From contig NZ_LR134290.1 of assembly GCF_900636545.1 (NCBI RefSeq), forward strand, positions 3,286,001 to 3,350,000: a DNA stretch of 64,000 nt. Reading direction: 5' to 3'. The notes beneath the pieces are model-generated. The model had not been told where the DNA came from, searched no databases, and was given only the letters and a program-made list of their open reading frames with translations. Shown piece by piece: positions 18,934-27,569 of this stretch. Position numbers and translations under genes: made by a program. This stretch comes from Pseudomonas mendocina (GTDB taxonomy: Bacteria > Pseudomonadota > Gammaproteobacteria > Pseudomonadales > Pseudomonadaceae). Each line of letters opens with the position of its first letter. Position 1 is the first letter of the stretch.

Positions 18934-18960
18934 AGGCCGCCTTCGGGCGGCCTTTTTCTT
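18934..18960 (+). terminator. Intrinsic terminator between the Yip1 paralogues
   Basis: Stem AGGCCGCC/GGCGGCCT with loop TTCG, followed by TTTTTCTT. Confidence 0.9.
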
Positions 18961-19046
18961 GCCCGCGGCATCCTGAGGAATTTGAGTTGAACCCTGCGCG
19001 GCAATGGCTGCCCGAACTATAAAGGCAGTCAGCGGATGGACAGACC

Positions 19047-19709
19047 ATGTATGCGAACCTCTACACCCTTCTCACCCGCCCGGACCGCGCCTGGACGGCA
19101 ATTCGTCAGGACGAAGAGCGCAACAGCGCCAACTACCTGCCCTATCTGCTGCTTTTCAGCCTGTTGCCGGCGGTTTGCCTGTTCATCGGCACCCACTGGG
19201 TAGGCTGGAGCCTAGTCGAAGAAGAACGCATCCGACTGGAAGCGGTAAGCGCACTGCAGTTGAGCGTACTGCTCTATCTGGCGACACTGATCGGCGTGTC
19301 CATCATGGGCTACTTCCTGCGCTACATGTCACGCACCTTCGAAGCCAGGCCTACCTTCAACCAGTGCATCGGCTTCATCGCCTATGCCTGTACGCCCTTC
19401 TTTCTCGCCGGAATCGCCGCACTCTACCCCGCCCGCTGGTTGGCAATACTGGTTCTGCTGGCAGCGTGCGCGCACACCGCTTATCTGATCTATGTCGGCC
19501 TGCCGCGCTTCATGCGCATCGACAACCAGCAGGGATTTCTCTACGCCTCCTCGATGATCGGCGTCGGCCTGCTGGTGGTCGTTACCATTCTGGTCAGCAT
19601 GATCCTGTTCTGGTCTTACACCCTCGAACCGGACTACCAGCGAACAGTCGATGAAGACCAGAGCCGCGGCACGCAGCAGGAGCGCATGCAACCGCCAGGA
19701 GACGAGTGA
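19047..19709 (+). CDS. Yip1-family inner-membrane protein (copy 2)
   Basis: 220 residues. It is collinear with the upstream gene: MYANLYTLLTRPDRAWTAIRQDEERNSANYLPYLLLFSLLPAVCLFIGTHWVGWS aligns with the start of copy 1, and LPRFMRIDNQQGFLYASSMIGVGLLVVVTI aligns with its IPTFMNIPDDEGFMFSSS region. A charged tail of about 25 residues is extra. This is a tandem duplication with considerable divergence. The function is unknown. Confidence 0.8.
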   Translation: MYANLYTLLTRPDRAWTAIRQDEERNSANYLPYLLLFSLLPAVCLFIGTHWVGWSLVEEERIRLEAVSALQLSVLLYLATLIGVSIMGYFLRYMSRTFEARPTFNQCIGFIAYACTPFFLAGIAALYPARWLAILVLLAACAHTAYLIYVGLPRFMRIDNQQGFLYASSMIGVGLLVVVTILVSMILFWSYTLEPDYQRTVDEDQSRGTQQERMQPPGDE

Positions 19710-19770
19710 TACCTGCGCAGGCTGATTGCTTGCGGCATAATCCGCCATCAGCCTGCACCAGCGCCAGTCC

Positions 19771-20265
19771 ATGCCCGAACAGATTCACGCCCGCGTCGAA
19801 GCCTGCTACCAGCAGGCGGAAGCCTTCTTCAAGCAACGCTTCGCCCGCCCAGAAATCAGCTTCAAGTTGCGAGGGCAGAAGGCAGGTGTCGCTCACCTGA
19901 CGGAAAACAAGCTGCGCTTCAACCTGCAGCTCTACCGCGATAATCATGAGGACTTCCTGCGCCAGACGGTCCCGCACGAAGTGGCCCACATGATCGCTCA
20001 CCAGCTGTTCGGCCCGCGCATCCAGCCCCACGGCGAGGAATGGCAATTAATCATGCGCGGCGTCTACGAACTGCCACCGCATCGCTGCCATAGCTACGAA
20101 GTCGAACGACGCAAGGTCAACCGCTTCATCTACCGCTGCAGCTGCGTGGATGGCGAGTTTCCCTTCTCGGCTCAGCGCCATGCGCTGGTGGCCAAGGGGC
20201 GCCGCTATTACTGCCGCCGCTGCAAGGCGACCCTGCATTTCACCGGTGAGCATCGCCAGGAATGA
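19771..20265 (+). CDS. sprT: SprT-family zinc metalloprotease-like protein
   Basis: 164 residues. The HEVAH zinc motif is at residues 69-73 (QTVPHEVAHMIAHQLFG). A third His lies in PHGEEWQLIMR, and C-terminal cysteines in YRCSCVDGEFPF and YYCRRCKATL form a zinc ribbon. The family is related to Spartan; the bacterial role is not established. Confidence 0.9.
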   Translation: MPEQIHARVEACYQQAEAFFKQRFARPEISFKLRGQKAGVAHLTENKLRFNLQLYRDNHEDFLRQTVPHEVAHMIAHQLFGPRIQPHGEEWQLIMRGVYELPPHRCHSYEVERRKVNRFIYRCSCVDGEFPFSAQRHALVAKGRRYYCRRCKATLHFTGEHRQE

Positions 20266-20289
20266 TCGCGCGCTGGCGCACCGAAAAAG

Positions 20290-20697
20290 CTAACCCTCGA
20301 ATGACTTCAGCCACTCGGTGCGTTCACGGGCCTGCTGCGCCTGGCATTCCGACTCCCAGAATCCGGTCCAGGGCGAGCCTTGCACTCGGTTACGCGCGTA
20401 CAGGCTGCAATCCTGCTCGCGGAGCTTGACCCACAGCCGTTGGGCATCGCGCAGCTCCGTGGCGAACGTCGGGTCATACTGCTTGAGCGAGGCCATCACA
20501 CGATCATAAGTGCCTTGCAGCTCCTGCTCGGCAGCCTTCCATACCGGCCCCTGACACATGAATGCGGCCATGGCGCTGCCCTGCTGACAGGGATCCTCCG
20601 TATCCTCGGCGGCCTGCGCAGAACTGAAGCCGACAGCAGCGCCCAACGCCAAGAGCCAGCCCAAGGCCCCCGGCGCCCTCCCCATGATTCCTTTCAT
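20290..20697 (-). CDS. LprI-like (DUF1311) secreted protein
   Basis: 135 residues. The ATG at 20697 follows GGAG by seven bases; an ATG at 20685 is possible. A signal peptide ends SSAQA. The mature part has the LprI/DUF1311 pattern: CQQGSAMAAFMCQGPVWKAAEQELQGTYDRVMASL, then LRDAQRLWVKLREQDCSLYA with conserved Cys, and WESECQAQQARERTEWLKSF. LprI proteins include lysozyme inhibitors; activity here is unproven. Confidence 0.8.
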   Translation of the reverse strand: MKGIMGRAPGALGWLLALGAAVGFSSAQAAEDTEDPCQQGSAMAAFMCQGPVWKAAEQELQGTYDRVMASLKQYDPTFATELRDAQRLWVKLREQDCSLYARNRVQGSPWTGFWESECQAQQARERTEWLKSFEG

Positions 20698-20752
20698 ACC
20701 CACGCTCCAATGCGATAAAGGCGCCCATCCTAAGCGGGCGCTGTTGCTCGCA

Positions 20753-21934
20753 TCAACCGAACACGCGTGCCTCGCGCAACGCGGCAATTCGCTCGGCGTC
20801 GTAACCCAGCTCCTCCAGTACCTGCTCGGTATGCGCACCGAGCGCGGCCCCTACATGTTGCGGCGGCGGCAAACCGTCGGAGAACTTCAGCGGACAGGCC
20901 AGTTGCGCCTGCGCCGGCAAGCCTTCACGCGGCACCTCGACAACCAGTTCGCGCGACCTGATCTGCGGATGCTGCACCGCTTCGGACAGCGGCAGCATAG
21001 GCTCGACGCAGGCATCAAGTTCGGCGAACACCTGACTCCATTGCGCAAAATCGCGCTTCTCGAACTCGATCTCAATCTCGCGCTTGAGCGCGCGCTGGTC
21101 CTCGGGCTTTTGCGACAAACCACGCGCGGCCAGCTCGGGGCGACCAATCGCGGCGCAAAACTGCTGCATGAACTGAGGTTCCAGGCTGCCAACGGAAAAC
21201 CAGCGGCCATCGCGCGTGCGGTAGTAGTCATAGAAGCTGCCGCCATTGAGCGCCTGGTTTTCCATGCCAGGCTCCACGCCAGCACCGAGATACCCGGCGC
21301 CAGCCATGCCGTGCAGGCTGAAGGCACAGTCGGTCATGCTCACATCGACCTGCTGGCCCTGGCCGCTGATCTGACGTTGCACCACCGCCGCGAGCAGACC
21401 GATTACCCCATGCAGCGAACCACCCGCCAGGTCGGCCAGTTGCACGCCGAGCGGCAGCGGGCCGCTGTCCTGGCGCCCTGTGTAACTGGCGATGCCGGCC
21501 AACGCCAGGTAGTTGATATCGTGCCCGGCGCGATCACGGTAAGGTCCACTCTGACCGTAACCGGTGATCGACACGTAGATCAGCCGCGGGTTGACCGCCT
21601 TGAGCGCTTCGTAGCCGACACCCAGCTTGTCCATCACGCCGGGGCGGAACTGCTCGAGCACGATGTCGTACTCGCCAACCAATTGCTTGACCACCTCAAC
21701 GGCCTCTGGCCGCTTTAGGTCCAGGGCGATGCTGCGCTTGTTGCGGTTCAGATAGGCGTGGCTGGTGGACGTTCCTCCCTCGTGCGGCGGTAGCACGCGT
21801 ACCAGATCCATGCGTGTGGGCGACTCCACCCGTAGCACCTCAGCGCCCATATCGGCCAACAGCAGCGACGCGAACGGCCCCGGCAGCAGTGTGGAAAAAT
21901 CGAGAATCTTCAGCGATGACAAGGGCCCGGACAT
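20753..21934 (-). CDS. CoA-transferase family III (CaiB/BaiF)
   Basis: 393 residues. The ATG at 21934 follows GGAGTCACC. Family III features: LKILDFSTLLPGPFASLLLADMGAEVLRVESP, NRNKRSIALDLKRPEAVEVV, and the active-site region RAGHDINYLALAGI containing the catalytic Asp. In this three-gene cluster with an acyl-CoA dehydrogenase and synthetase it would move CoA between acyl acids, in alpha-methylacyl or carnitine-like chemistry. The substrate is unknown. It lies 36 bp from the upstream synthetase on the same strand. Confidence 0.88.
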   Translation of the reverse strand: MSGPLSSLKILDFSTLLPGPFASLLLADMGAEVLRVESPTRMDLVRVLPPHEGGTSTSHAYLNRNKRSIALDLKRPEAVEVVKQLVGEYDIVLEQFRPGVMDKLGVGYEALKAVNPRLIYVSITGYGQSGPYRDRAGHDINYLALAGIASYTGRQDSGPLPLGVQLADLAGGSLHGVIGLLAAVVQRQISGQGQQVDVSMTDCAFSLHGMAGAGYLGAGVEPGMENQALNGGSFYDYYRTRDGRWFSVGSLEPQFMQQFCAAIGRPELAARGLSQKPEDQRALKREIEIEFEKRDFAQWSQVFAELDACVEPMLPLSEAVQHPQIRSRELVVEVPREGLPAQAQLACPLKFSDGLPPPQHVGAALGAHTEQVLEELGYDAERIAALREARVFG

Positions 21935-21970
21935 GGTGACTCCAGATGGCAAGAAATGATGAAGGGCTGA

Positions 21971-23611
21971 TCAGGCTTCCCAGACGATAGCGGCATCACT
22001 GGACAAACCGGCAATGACTTCGGCATAGCGCACCTCCAGTACATTGCGACGAATCTTCATGGTTGGCGTCATGCTGCCGTTATCCACCGTCCAGGGTTCG
22101 CTGACCAGATAGAAGTGACTGATGCGCTCATGCGGCTCCAGCCCCAGATTGACTGCATGCAGATGTTCGGTCAGCGACTGCTCCAGCGCCTCGCGAGATT
22201 GCTGGCGAGCAGCCGGTGACAGTTCGATCAACGCCAGCGGTTGATCGAGATTGCTGCCCATCAGGCACACCTGCTCGACCCAGTGACTCTTGGCTATCTC
22301 GCCCTCGATGGGCGCCGGCGCCACGTACTTGCCCTTGCTGGTCTTGAAGATGTCCTTCACCCGCCCGGTAATGCGCAGATAGCCGGCCTCATCCAGCTGG
22401 CCGCGATCCCCCGTGTGCAACCAGCCGTCCCTGAGTGTTTCCCCGGTTTTCTCTGGTTCGCGATAATAGCCCTGCATCAGCGTTTCGCTGCGCAGCAGAA
22501 TCTCGCCAGCCGCATCGATGCGCACCTGCAGATTCGGCATCGGCCTGCCCACGGTGCCGAAGCGCACCTGGCCGGGGCGATTGAAACAGCCATAGGCAAA
22601 GTGCTCGGTCATACCGTAGCCCTCGCAAATGGTCATGCCCAACCGCCGGTACCACTCCAACAAGCCGGTGGAAATCGCCGCCGCACCCGATACCAGAATC
22701 CGCGCGCGATCCAGCCCCAAGCCTGCGCGCACCTTGTGCGCCACCAGACGCCCGAGCAGCGGAATGCGCAGCAGGCGCTCGAGCTTGTGCGCCGGCAGTT
22801 TCTCCAGCACGCCCTGTTGAAAGCGCGTCCACAATCGCGGCACCGAGAAGAACACCGTGGGCCGTACCTGGCGCAGGTCGCTGGCGAAAGTCTCCAGGGA
22901 TTCGACGAAGGCCACCGGCGCACCGCAATAAAGGCTGTTGAACTCCACCAGAAAACGCTCGGCAGCATGCGACAGCGGCAGGTAGGAGAAAAACTGATCC
23001 TGCGGCGTCATGTTCATCTCCGCCGTGGCGTTGGCCGACGAGAACGCCATTGCGTGGGCCGAGAGCATCACGCCCTTGGGCTGCCCCGTCGTACCCGAGG
23101 TATAGAGAATCGACAGCAGATCCTCACCACGCTGCAAACGCGTACCGGGCAACGGTTCGTGCGCGGCGAGCAAGGTCTGCCATTGATGCTCGGCGGGCAT
23201 GGTCGGATAAGGCATGGCGATGCGGGTGATATGCGGCGCGATACCGCTGGCCAGCTTGTCCGGCTCATCCAGTTTGCCCAGCAGAATCACCTTGCAACCG
23301 GCGTGTTCCAGCACATAGGCAATCTGCTCCGGAGCCTGCAGCGGATACAACGGCACGCTGATCAACCCGGCGTGCTGGATGGCCAGGTCGCTGATGAACC
23401 ATTCGGCGCAGTTCTTCGCCAACAGGGCGACACGCTCGCCAGGCACGCAACCCAGGGCCAGCAACGCACTGGCCAGACGCCGCGCCTGATCATCGACCTG
23501 ACGCCAGCTGTAGTCATGCCACACACCATTGACCGGCTGACGTAACCAGACAGCGTCAGGCTGGCGGTGCAACCAGTGGTTGAAGCGTTCGAGAGGCAGT
23601 TGCAAGGTCAT
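21971..23611 (-). CDS. AMP-binding acyl-CoA synthetase (long-chain type)
   Basis: 546 residues. It activates a carboxylic acid to acyl-CoA through an acyl-AMP. The adenylation signature ILYTSGTTGQPKGVMLS, the GYGMTEHFAYGCFN segment, and TGDRGQLDEAGYLRITGRVKDIFKTSKGKYVAP are intact, with the late Lys in PTMKIRRNVLE. It lies in a minus-strand cluster between an acyl-CoA dehydrogenase and a CoA-transferase, probably one transcription unit for degradation of an unusual fatty or branched acid. Confidence 0.9.
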   Translation of the reverse strand: MTLQLPLERFNHWLHRQPDAVWLRQPVNGVWHDYSWRQVDDQARRLASALLALGCVPGERVALLAKNCAEWFISDLAIQHAGLISVPLYPLQAPEQIAYVLEHAGCKVILLGKLDEPDKLASGIAPHITRIAMPYPTMPAEHQWQTLLAAHEPLPGTRLQRGEDLLSILYTSGTTGQPKGVMLSAHAMAFSSANATAEMNMTPQDQFFSYLPLSHAAERFLVEFNSLYCGAPVAFVESLETFASDLRQVRPTVFFSVPRLWTRFQQGVLEKLPAHKLERLLRIPLLGRLVAHKVRAGLGLDRARILVSGAAAISTGLLEWYRRLGMTICEGYGMTEHFAYGCFNRPGQVRFGTVGRPMPNLQVRIDAAGEILLRSETLMQGYYREPEKTGETLRDGWLHTGDRGQLDEAGYLRITGRVKDIFKTSKGKYVAPAPIEGEIAKSHWVEQVCLMGSNLDQPLALIELSPAARQQSREALEQSLTEHLHAVNLGLEPHERISHFYLVSEPWTVDNGSMTPTMKIRRNVLEVRYAEVIAGLSSDAAIVWEA

Positions 23612-23701
23612 GAGTGATCGCCTTCTTGTTGTTATGTTCTCCTGCTCATCACGGTGAGCGCGCTATGACGGTAGACCTCCACAGACCGTCATAGCGTGGA
23701 G

Positions 23702-24841
23702 CTACAGCTTCATCCCACGGCTGATGATTTCCTTCATGATTTCCGAGGTACCCGCAAAGATTCGCTGAATACGCGCGTTCGCGTACATCTTGCAGATCGG
23801 GTATTCCCACATGTAACCCCAGCCACCATGCAGCTGTACGCCCTCGTCCACCACCTTGCCGAGCAGTTCGGTGGTGAACAGCTTGGCCTCGGCGGCCACC
23901 TCGGGGCTGAGCTTCTTCTGGTTGTGATCCATCACGCAGCGGTCGGTGAAGACCTGGGCCACGTCGATCTGCGTGCGCATTTCCGCCAGTTTGAAGCGGG
24001 TGTTCTGAAAGTGCGCCACCGGACGGCCGAACGCCTGGCGCTCCCTGACGTAATCGATGGTGGTCTGCAATGCTGCCTCGGCACCAGCTACCGCACCGCA
24101 GGCGTTGGTCAGGCGCTCCTGGGCGAGCATGTTCATCAGGTAGAAGAAACCGCCCTTGGCATCGCCGAGCAGGTTCTCCTTGGGCACCTTGACGTCATTG
24201 AAGAACAGCTCGGCAGTGTCCTGGCTGTGCATGCCGAGCTTCTTCAACTTCTTGCCGCGCTCGAAACCCGGCATGCCGCGCTCCACCAGAAACAGGCCCA
24301 TGGCGTGCTTGTTGGCCGGATCGGTCTTGGCCGCGACGATTACCACGTCGGCCAGGTAGCCGTTGGAGATGAACACCTTGGAGCCGTTGAGCAACCAGTG
24401 ATCGCCCTTGTCCACCGCCGTGGTGCGCATGCCGGCCAGATCGGAGCCGGCCGAGGGTTCGGTCATCGCCACCGCGAGAATCGTCTCGCCGCTGATGATG
24501 CCCGGCAGCAAACGCGCCTTCTGCTCGGCATTGCCATACTCGGCGATGTAGGGACCACACAACGCCGAGTGCAGCGGCAGCATGAAGCCGGGCTCGTTGA
24601 TGCGCGCCAGCTCCTCGCACATGATCTGCTCGTAACGAAAATCCTTGAGCCCCGCGCCGCCGTACTCCTCGTCTGCCCAGGGCAGCAGAAAGCCCATCTC
24701 GCCAGCCTTGCGCCACACGCTTCGATCCACCACACCGGCCTCTTCCCAGGCCTCCTGATTGGGCACCACTTCCTTGTCGAGAAAGGCCGCGAAGGCATCG
24801 CGGAACAGGTTGTGCTCGGTGTCGAAATGGCTGCGCTGCAT
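23702..24841 (-). CDS. Acyl-CoA dehydrogenase
   Basis: 379 residues. The start at 24841 has GGAGG upstream; a 20-codon extension is open but unsupported. Conserved blocks: FLDKEVVPNQEAWEEAG, AVAMTEPSAGSDLAGMRTTA (FAD/substrate loop), FFNDVKVPKENLLGD, and the C-terminal GGWGYMWEYPICKMYANARIQRIFAGTSEIMKEII. In that block a Glu in GTSE can act as the long-chain/IVD-type base. It is the first gene of the minus-strand acyl-CoA cluster. Confidence 0.92.
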   Translation of the reverse strand: MQRSHFDTEHNLFRDAFAAFLDKEVVPNQEAWEEAGVVDRSVWRKAGEMGFLLPWADEEYGGAGLKDFRYEQIMCEELARINEPGFMLPLHSALCGPYIAEYGNAEQKARLLPGIISGETILAVAMTEPSAGSDLAGMRTTAVDKGDHWLLNGSKVFISNGYLADVVIVAAKTDPANKHAMGLFLVERGMPGFERGKKLKKLGMHSQDTAELFFNDVKVPKENLLGDAKGGFFYLMNMLAQERLTNACGAVAGAEAALQTTIDYVRERQAFGRPVAHFQNTRFKLAEMRTQIDVAQVFTDRCVMDHNQKKLSPEVAAEAKLFTTELLGKVVDEGVQLHGGWGYMWEYPICKMYANARIQRIFAGTSEIMKEIISRGMKL

Positions 24842-25002
24842 GGGCGGGTCCTCCGCTGTTGTTATGCCATTGAGGGTAAGGGCCACCCCGCGCGCCCTCA
24901 ATGACCCATGCGCTCAGCCTCGGTTGACCCAATCGCTCGGCTGGCTTGCCCAAGCCGAGCGCAGCTGCCTACCATCGGCGATCTTCGCTATCGGAACCCA
25001 GC

Positions 25003-26001
25003 ATGCGCGAACGAACCATCGCTAGCCATTTCGTCCGCGCCGCCCTGCGCGGCGCCGACCGTCGCGGCCTGGCCTGTGAGGTGATTCTGCGTCAGGCCGG
25101 CATCCAGCCCGCCGTACTCGTCGAGCCACGTGCGCGTATCGCCCCCGAGCAATTCGCCCGGCTGATGCAACTGCTGTGGGAAGCGCTGGATGACGAATAC
25201 CTGGGCTTCGGTCGCCAGCCAAGCAAGCGCGGCACCTTCGCCATGATGGGCCATGCCATCATCCATTGCCGCAGCCTCGAAAAGGCCCTCAGCCGCGGCG
25301 CCATGTTCTACGGTCTGTTTCCCGACGCCCCCGGCATCCGCCTGCAACGCGAAGGCGACTGGGCGCGACTGAGCGTGGACGACAGCGCGCTGTGGGACCC
25401 GGACCATTTTCTGGTGGAGAGCCTGCTGGTGATCTGGCATCGCCTGGGCAGTTGGTTGATCGGCCAGCGTATTCGCCTGGAAGAAGCCACCTTCGCCTAC
25501 CCAAAACCTACGCACGCCGCTGAATACGAACTGCTGTTTCCCTGCAAGCAGCGCTTCGCTGCCGGGCAAACCAGCCTGTTGTTCCATGCCCGCTACCTGA
25601 CGATGCCCTTGCTGCAGGACGAACGCACGCTCAAGCAATTCCTCCAGCACTCCCCCGCCGACCTGCTGGCCCGCCCCGACGGCGGCGACAGCCTGATCAG
25701 CCAGATTCGTCGCCTGCTCGGCCGCGACTGCCGCACTTGGCCCGACCTGGAGCAGGTCGCCCAGCACCTGCACACCAGCCCGCAAACCCTACGCCGCCAC
25801 CTGCGCGAAGAAGGCACCAGCTTTCAGGAACTCAAGGACCACCTGCGCCGCGACCTCGCGATCTATCACCTGGGGCGCGACGAACTGGCGATTCAGGACA
25901 TCGCCGAACAACTCGGCTTCTCCGAACCCTCGGCATTTCATCGGGCTTTCAAGAAATGGACGGGGCTGACGCCGGGGGCGTATCGGGCGCAGGAGGGGTA
26001 A
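25003..26001 (+). CDS. AraC-family regulator, divergent from the acyl-CoA cluster
   Basis: 332 residues from the ATG at 25003 (MRERTIASHFVRAALRGADRRG). An Arabinose_bd-type sensing domain covers about residues 1-215. The C-terminal HTH pair is present: EQVAQHLHTSPQTLRRHLREEG and ELAIQDIAEQLGFSEPSAFHRAFKKWTGLTPGAYR. The 161-bp divergent spacing from the acyl-CoA dehydrogenase gene suggests that it controls that cluster. The inducer is unknown. Confidence 0.87.
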   Translation: MRERTIASHFVRAALRGADRRGLACEVILRQAGIQPAVLVEPRARIAPEQFARLMQLLWEALDDEYLGFGRQPSKRGTFAMMGHAIIHCRSLEKALSRGAMFYGLFPDAPGIRLQREGDWARLSVDDSALWDPDHFLVESLLVIWHRLGSWLIGQRIRLEEATFAYPKPTHAAEYELLFPCKQRFAAGQTSLLFHARYLTMPLLQDERTLKQFLQHSPADLLARPDGGDSLISQIRRLLGRDCRTWPDLEQVAQHLHTSPQTLRRHLREEGTSFQELKDHLRRDLAIYHLGRDELAIQDIAEQLGFSEPSAFHRAFKKWTGLTPGAYRAQEG

Positions 26002-26119
26002 GTCGTATTGCTGTCTGTGCATCTGACTTCGTGGATGGACAGAGCAGACAGTCCTGCACTAACTTCTGACCCAAGCCTGCTGGCAATGCGCTAGAGGCGA
26101 TAAGCTTGCCGTTCTCCAT
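25949..26119 (-). CDS. Unassigned 56-residue ORF at the left edge of the cassette array
   Basis: The start ATG at 26119 is preceded by AGGAGG with nine-base spacing, an unusually strong ribosome-binding site. The product begins MENGKLIASSALPAGLGQK and becomes proline-rich (PPAPDTPPASAPSIS). It overlaps the 3' end of the AraC gene by 53 bp. I recognise no family. It could be the surviving 5' part of a gene cut by the rearrangement that created the array boundary; only the first about 38 codons lie outside the AraC gene. Confidence 0.3.
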   Translation of the reverse strand: MENGKLIASSALPAGLGQKLVQDCLLCPSTKSDAQTAIRLTPPAPDTPPASAPSIS

Positions 26120-26185
26120 GTCGTTTTTCCTCCTGAGTGCTGTCGCGTTTGCAGCGAGCATATTCAGGCCAGACAAGGACTTACA

Positions 26186-26258
26186 GGACGACAAGGAAGG
26201 TTATGCGACAGGTGTCGTGTGGAAATGCGACATGAATGTCGTCTAATTAATAGTTAGG
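26186..26258 (+). other. Candidate attI-like left boundary of the cassette array
   Basis: A stretch with two imperfect palindromes (CGACAGGTGTCG and CGACATGAATGTCG) leads into AATTAATAGTTAGGC, a simple core site GTTAGGC at 26253-26259. The left arm of a complete attC is absent here, as expected for the first cassette joined to an attI or a secondary site. No integrase gene adjoins it. Confidence 0.4.
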
Positions 26259-26267
26259 CATATCAAC

Positions 26268-26624
26268 ATGCAGCTTGAAGAATACTGGAACTCATATTTG
26301 GCCTACGTGGCAACAAAGCCTGGAATAGGTTCACTTCCTCAAATGCATGGGATTCCTGTTGTAATAGCGGCGCTCGTAGCAGCTGGTCATCAAGAAAGCC
26401 TGCCGCCGGAACAACTTGACAGGTTTATAATTAAGTTTCGCGAAATAGATGATGTTTTACGCAGGTTAACCATTCGAGAGGTTGAGGTAGATAAAATATC
26501 AAAAATCTCCGCAGAGTTTAAGAATGGAAGCATCTACTCGAAAGAAGTAATTCCAAGAATATTTAAAAAAGAAGAAGTCGCCAAGCAATATCATGAAATA
26601 ATGTTCCCCGAGAAAAACATATAA
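26268..26624 (+). CDS. Cassette 1: hypothetical protein, first of two identical copies
   Basis: 118 residues, starting MQLEEYWNSYLAYVATKPGIG; no family recognised. Predicted soluble, with a helical C-terminal half rich in Lys and Glu (VEVDKISKISAEFKNG). The start is eight bases after the core site, with no Shine-Dalgarno visible between, as is common in cassettes. The protein is identical to that at 28503-28859. Codon use is AT-rich, unlike the GC-rich flanking genes. Confidence 0.75.
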   Translation: MQLEEYWNSYLAYVATKPGIGSLPQMHGIPVVIAALVAAGHQESLPPEQLDRFIIKFREIDDVLRRLTIREVEVDKISKISAEFKNGSIYSKEVIPRIFKKEEVAKQYHEIMFPEKNI

Positions 26625-26649
26625 CCACGAAAAAGTAGCGCTCTCCACT

Positions 26650-26725
26650 GCCTAACAAGTGGTTCAAATCGCTCGCTGCGCTCACTGGGACGGGCTAAAG
26701 CCCGCCCCTTAACCAAACGTTAGAC
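26650..26725 (+). repeat. attC 1
   Basis: R'' GCCTAAC, R' GTTAGAC; central palindrome CGGGCTAAAGCCCG. It differs from its duplicate at 28885-28960 at position 26680 (G versus A), and at 26724, where the next cassette begins. Confidence 0.9.
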
Positions 26726-26732
26726 CTAGATC

Positions 26733-27110
26733 ATGAACGGACTCACCAGCGAAAATTCATCAACCATTGCCTTTGTCGTGAATTGCTACCTAAGCAACTC
26801 AATAAGCACAGATGAATTGCAGCAATGGGCTATTCGAGTCATGGAGTCAACTGAAGCATACCCAGACTACATAGCTGAGTTGCTTCGCTTTGATGCTCCT
26901 CGCTTCCATATCTACAAAACAATCGGCTTCAGCCCTGGCCGCAGCTTTACAAATCAGGAGGACGAAGCAATTTTTGGCATTGCATACCTACGTAATCGCG
27001 AGGTGTTTGACGGCCCAGCTAGAGAGCATGCTATAAACTCGCTACATATGAACCAGGCTATCCTTACAGAATTCAGAACTGCTTTTCCGTTCATCCAAGT
27101 AGCGGTGTAA
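26733..27110 (+). CDS. Cassette 2: hypothetical protein
   Basis: 125 residues (MNGLTSENSSTIAFVVNCYLSN...). Predicted soluble and mostly helical, with an aromatic-rich middle (DAPRFHIYKTIGFSPGRSFTNQEDEAIFGIAYLRN). Its size and composition resemble small cassette or immunity-type proteins, but I recognise no family. The ATG is seven bases after the core site. Its leading core TTAGAC does not match its own 3' core GCCTAAC, the only such mismatch in the array. Confidence 0.7.
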   Translation: MNGLTSENSSTIAFVVNCYLSNSISTDELQQWAIRVMESTEAYPDYIAELLRFDAPRFHIYKTIGFSPGRSFTNQEDEAIFGIAYLRNREVFDGPAREHAINSLHMNQAILTEFRTAFPFIQVAV

Positions 27111-27111
27111 G

Positions 27112-27187
27112 GCCTAACAAATGGTTCAAAACGTTCGCTTCGCTCACTGGGACGGGCTAAAGCCCGCCCCTTAACCAAACGTTAGGC
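27112..27187 (+). repeat. attC 2
   Basis: R'' GCCTAAC, R' GTTAGGC, palindrome CGGGCTAAAGCCCG; it begins one base after the cassette 2 stop codon. Confidence 0.9.
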
Positions 27188-27205
27188 AGCACAAGGAATA
27201 CCGCA

Positions 27206-27487
27206 GTGAACTCCAACCTTGTAGTTATGTATTTAAATTTTGGGGCAGCCTTCGCGGCCTTCGCTGCAGCATATCTGTGGCACAAATCAGCTACAGTCAA
27301 GGTTCCGCATAAAGACGAACCTGATGCGAGTGGTATGTACCCTGCCGCCATAATTACTGACGACAATACGGACTTCATTGAGACAGCCTCTGCTCAATCA
27401 GTTTGGAGTAAGCGTGGGGCTTATGCAGCAGCAATAGCTGCAGCACTACAAGGTCTTGCACTTCTCATACAGAGTGTTGCCGCCTAA
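27206..27487 (+). CDS. Cassette 3: small membrane protein
   Basis: 93 residues from a GTG at 27206 that follows AAGGAATACCGCA; an ATG at 27227 is the alternative. There is an N-terminal hydrophobic segment (YLNFGAAFAAFAAAYLW), a polar acidic loop (KDEPDASGMYPAAIITDDNTDF) and a C-terminal hydrophobic segment (AYAAAIAAALQGLALLIQSVAA), so two membrane spans are predicted. The stop codon lies within the attC. The function is unknown. Confidence 0.7.
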   Translation: MNSNLVVMYLNFGAAFAAFAAAYLWHKSATVKVPHKDEPDASGMYPAAIITDDNTDFIETASAQSVWSKRGAYAAAIAAALQGLALLIQSVAA

Positions 27488-27559
27488 CAAATGGTTCAAG
27501 TCGTTCGCTTCGCTCACTGCGGGACCGGCTAAAGCCGGCCCCTTAACCAAACGTTAGGC
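27482..27559 (+). repeat. attC 3
   Basis: R'' GCCTAAC, R' GTTAGGC; variant palindrome CCGGCTAAAGCCGG, 78 bp. It overlaps the cassette 3 stop codon. Confidence 0.9.
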
Positions 27560-27569
27560 ATCTACAAGC

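Noticed and set aside
20684..23545. Long plus-strand open frames over the CoA-transferase and acyl-CoA synthetase genes
   Set aside because: Both are shadows of well-supported minus-strand genes; composition is Arg/Gln/His-rich nonsense.
26186..26258. A strong outward promoter (Pc) driving the cassette array
   Set aside because: The region is AT-rich near 26240, but I could not find a -35/-10 pair at acceptable spacing.
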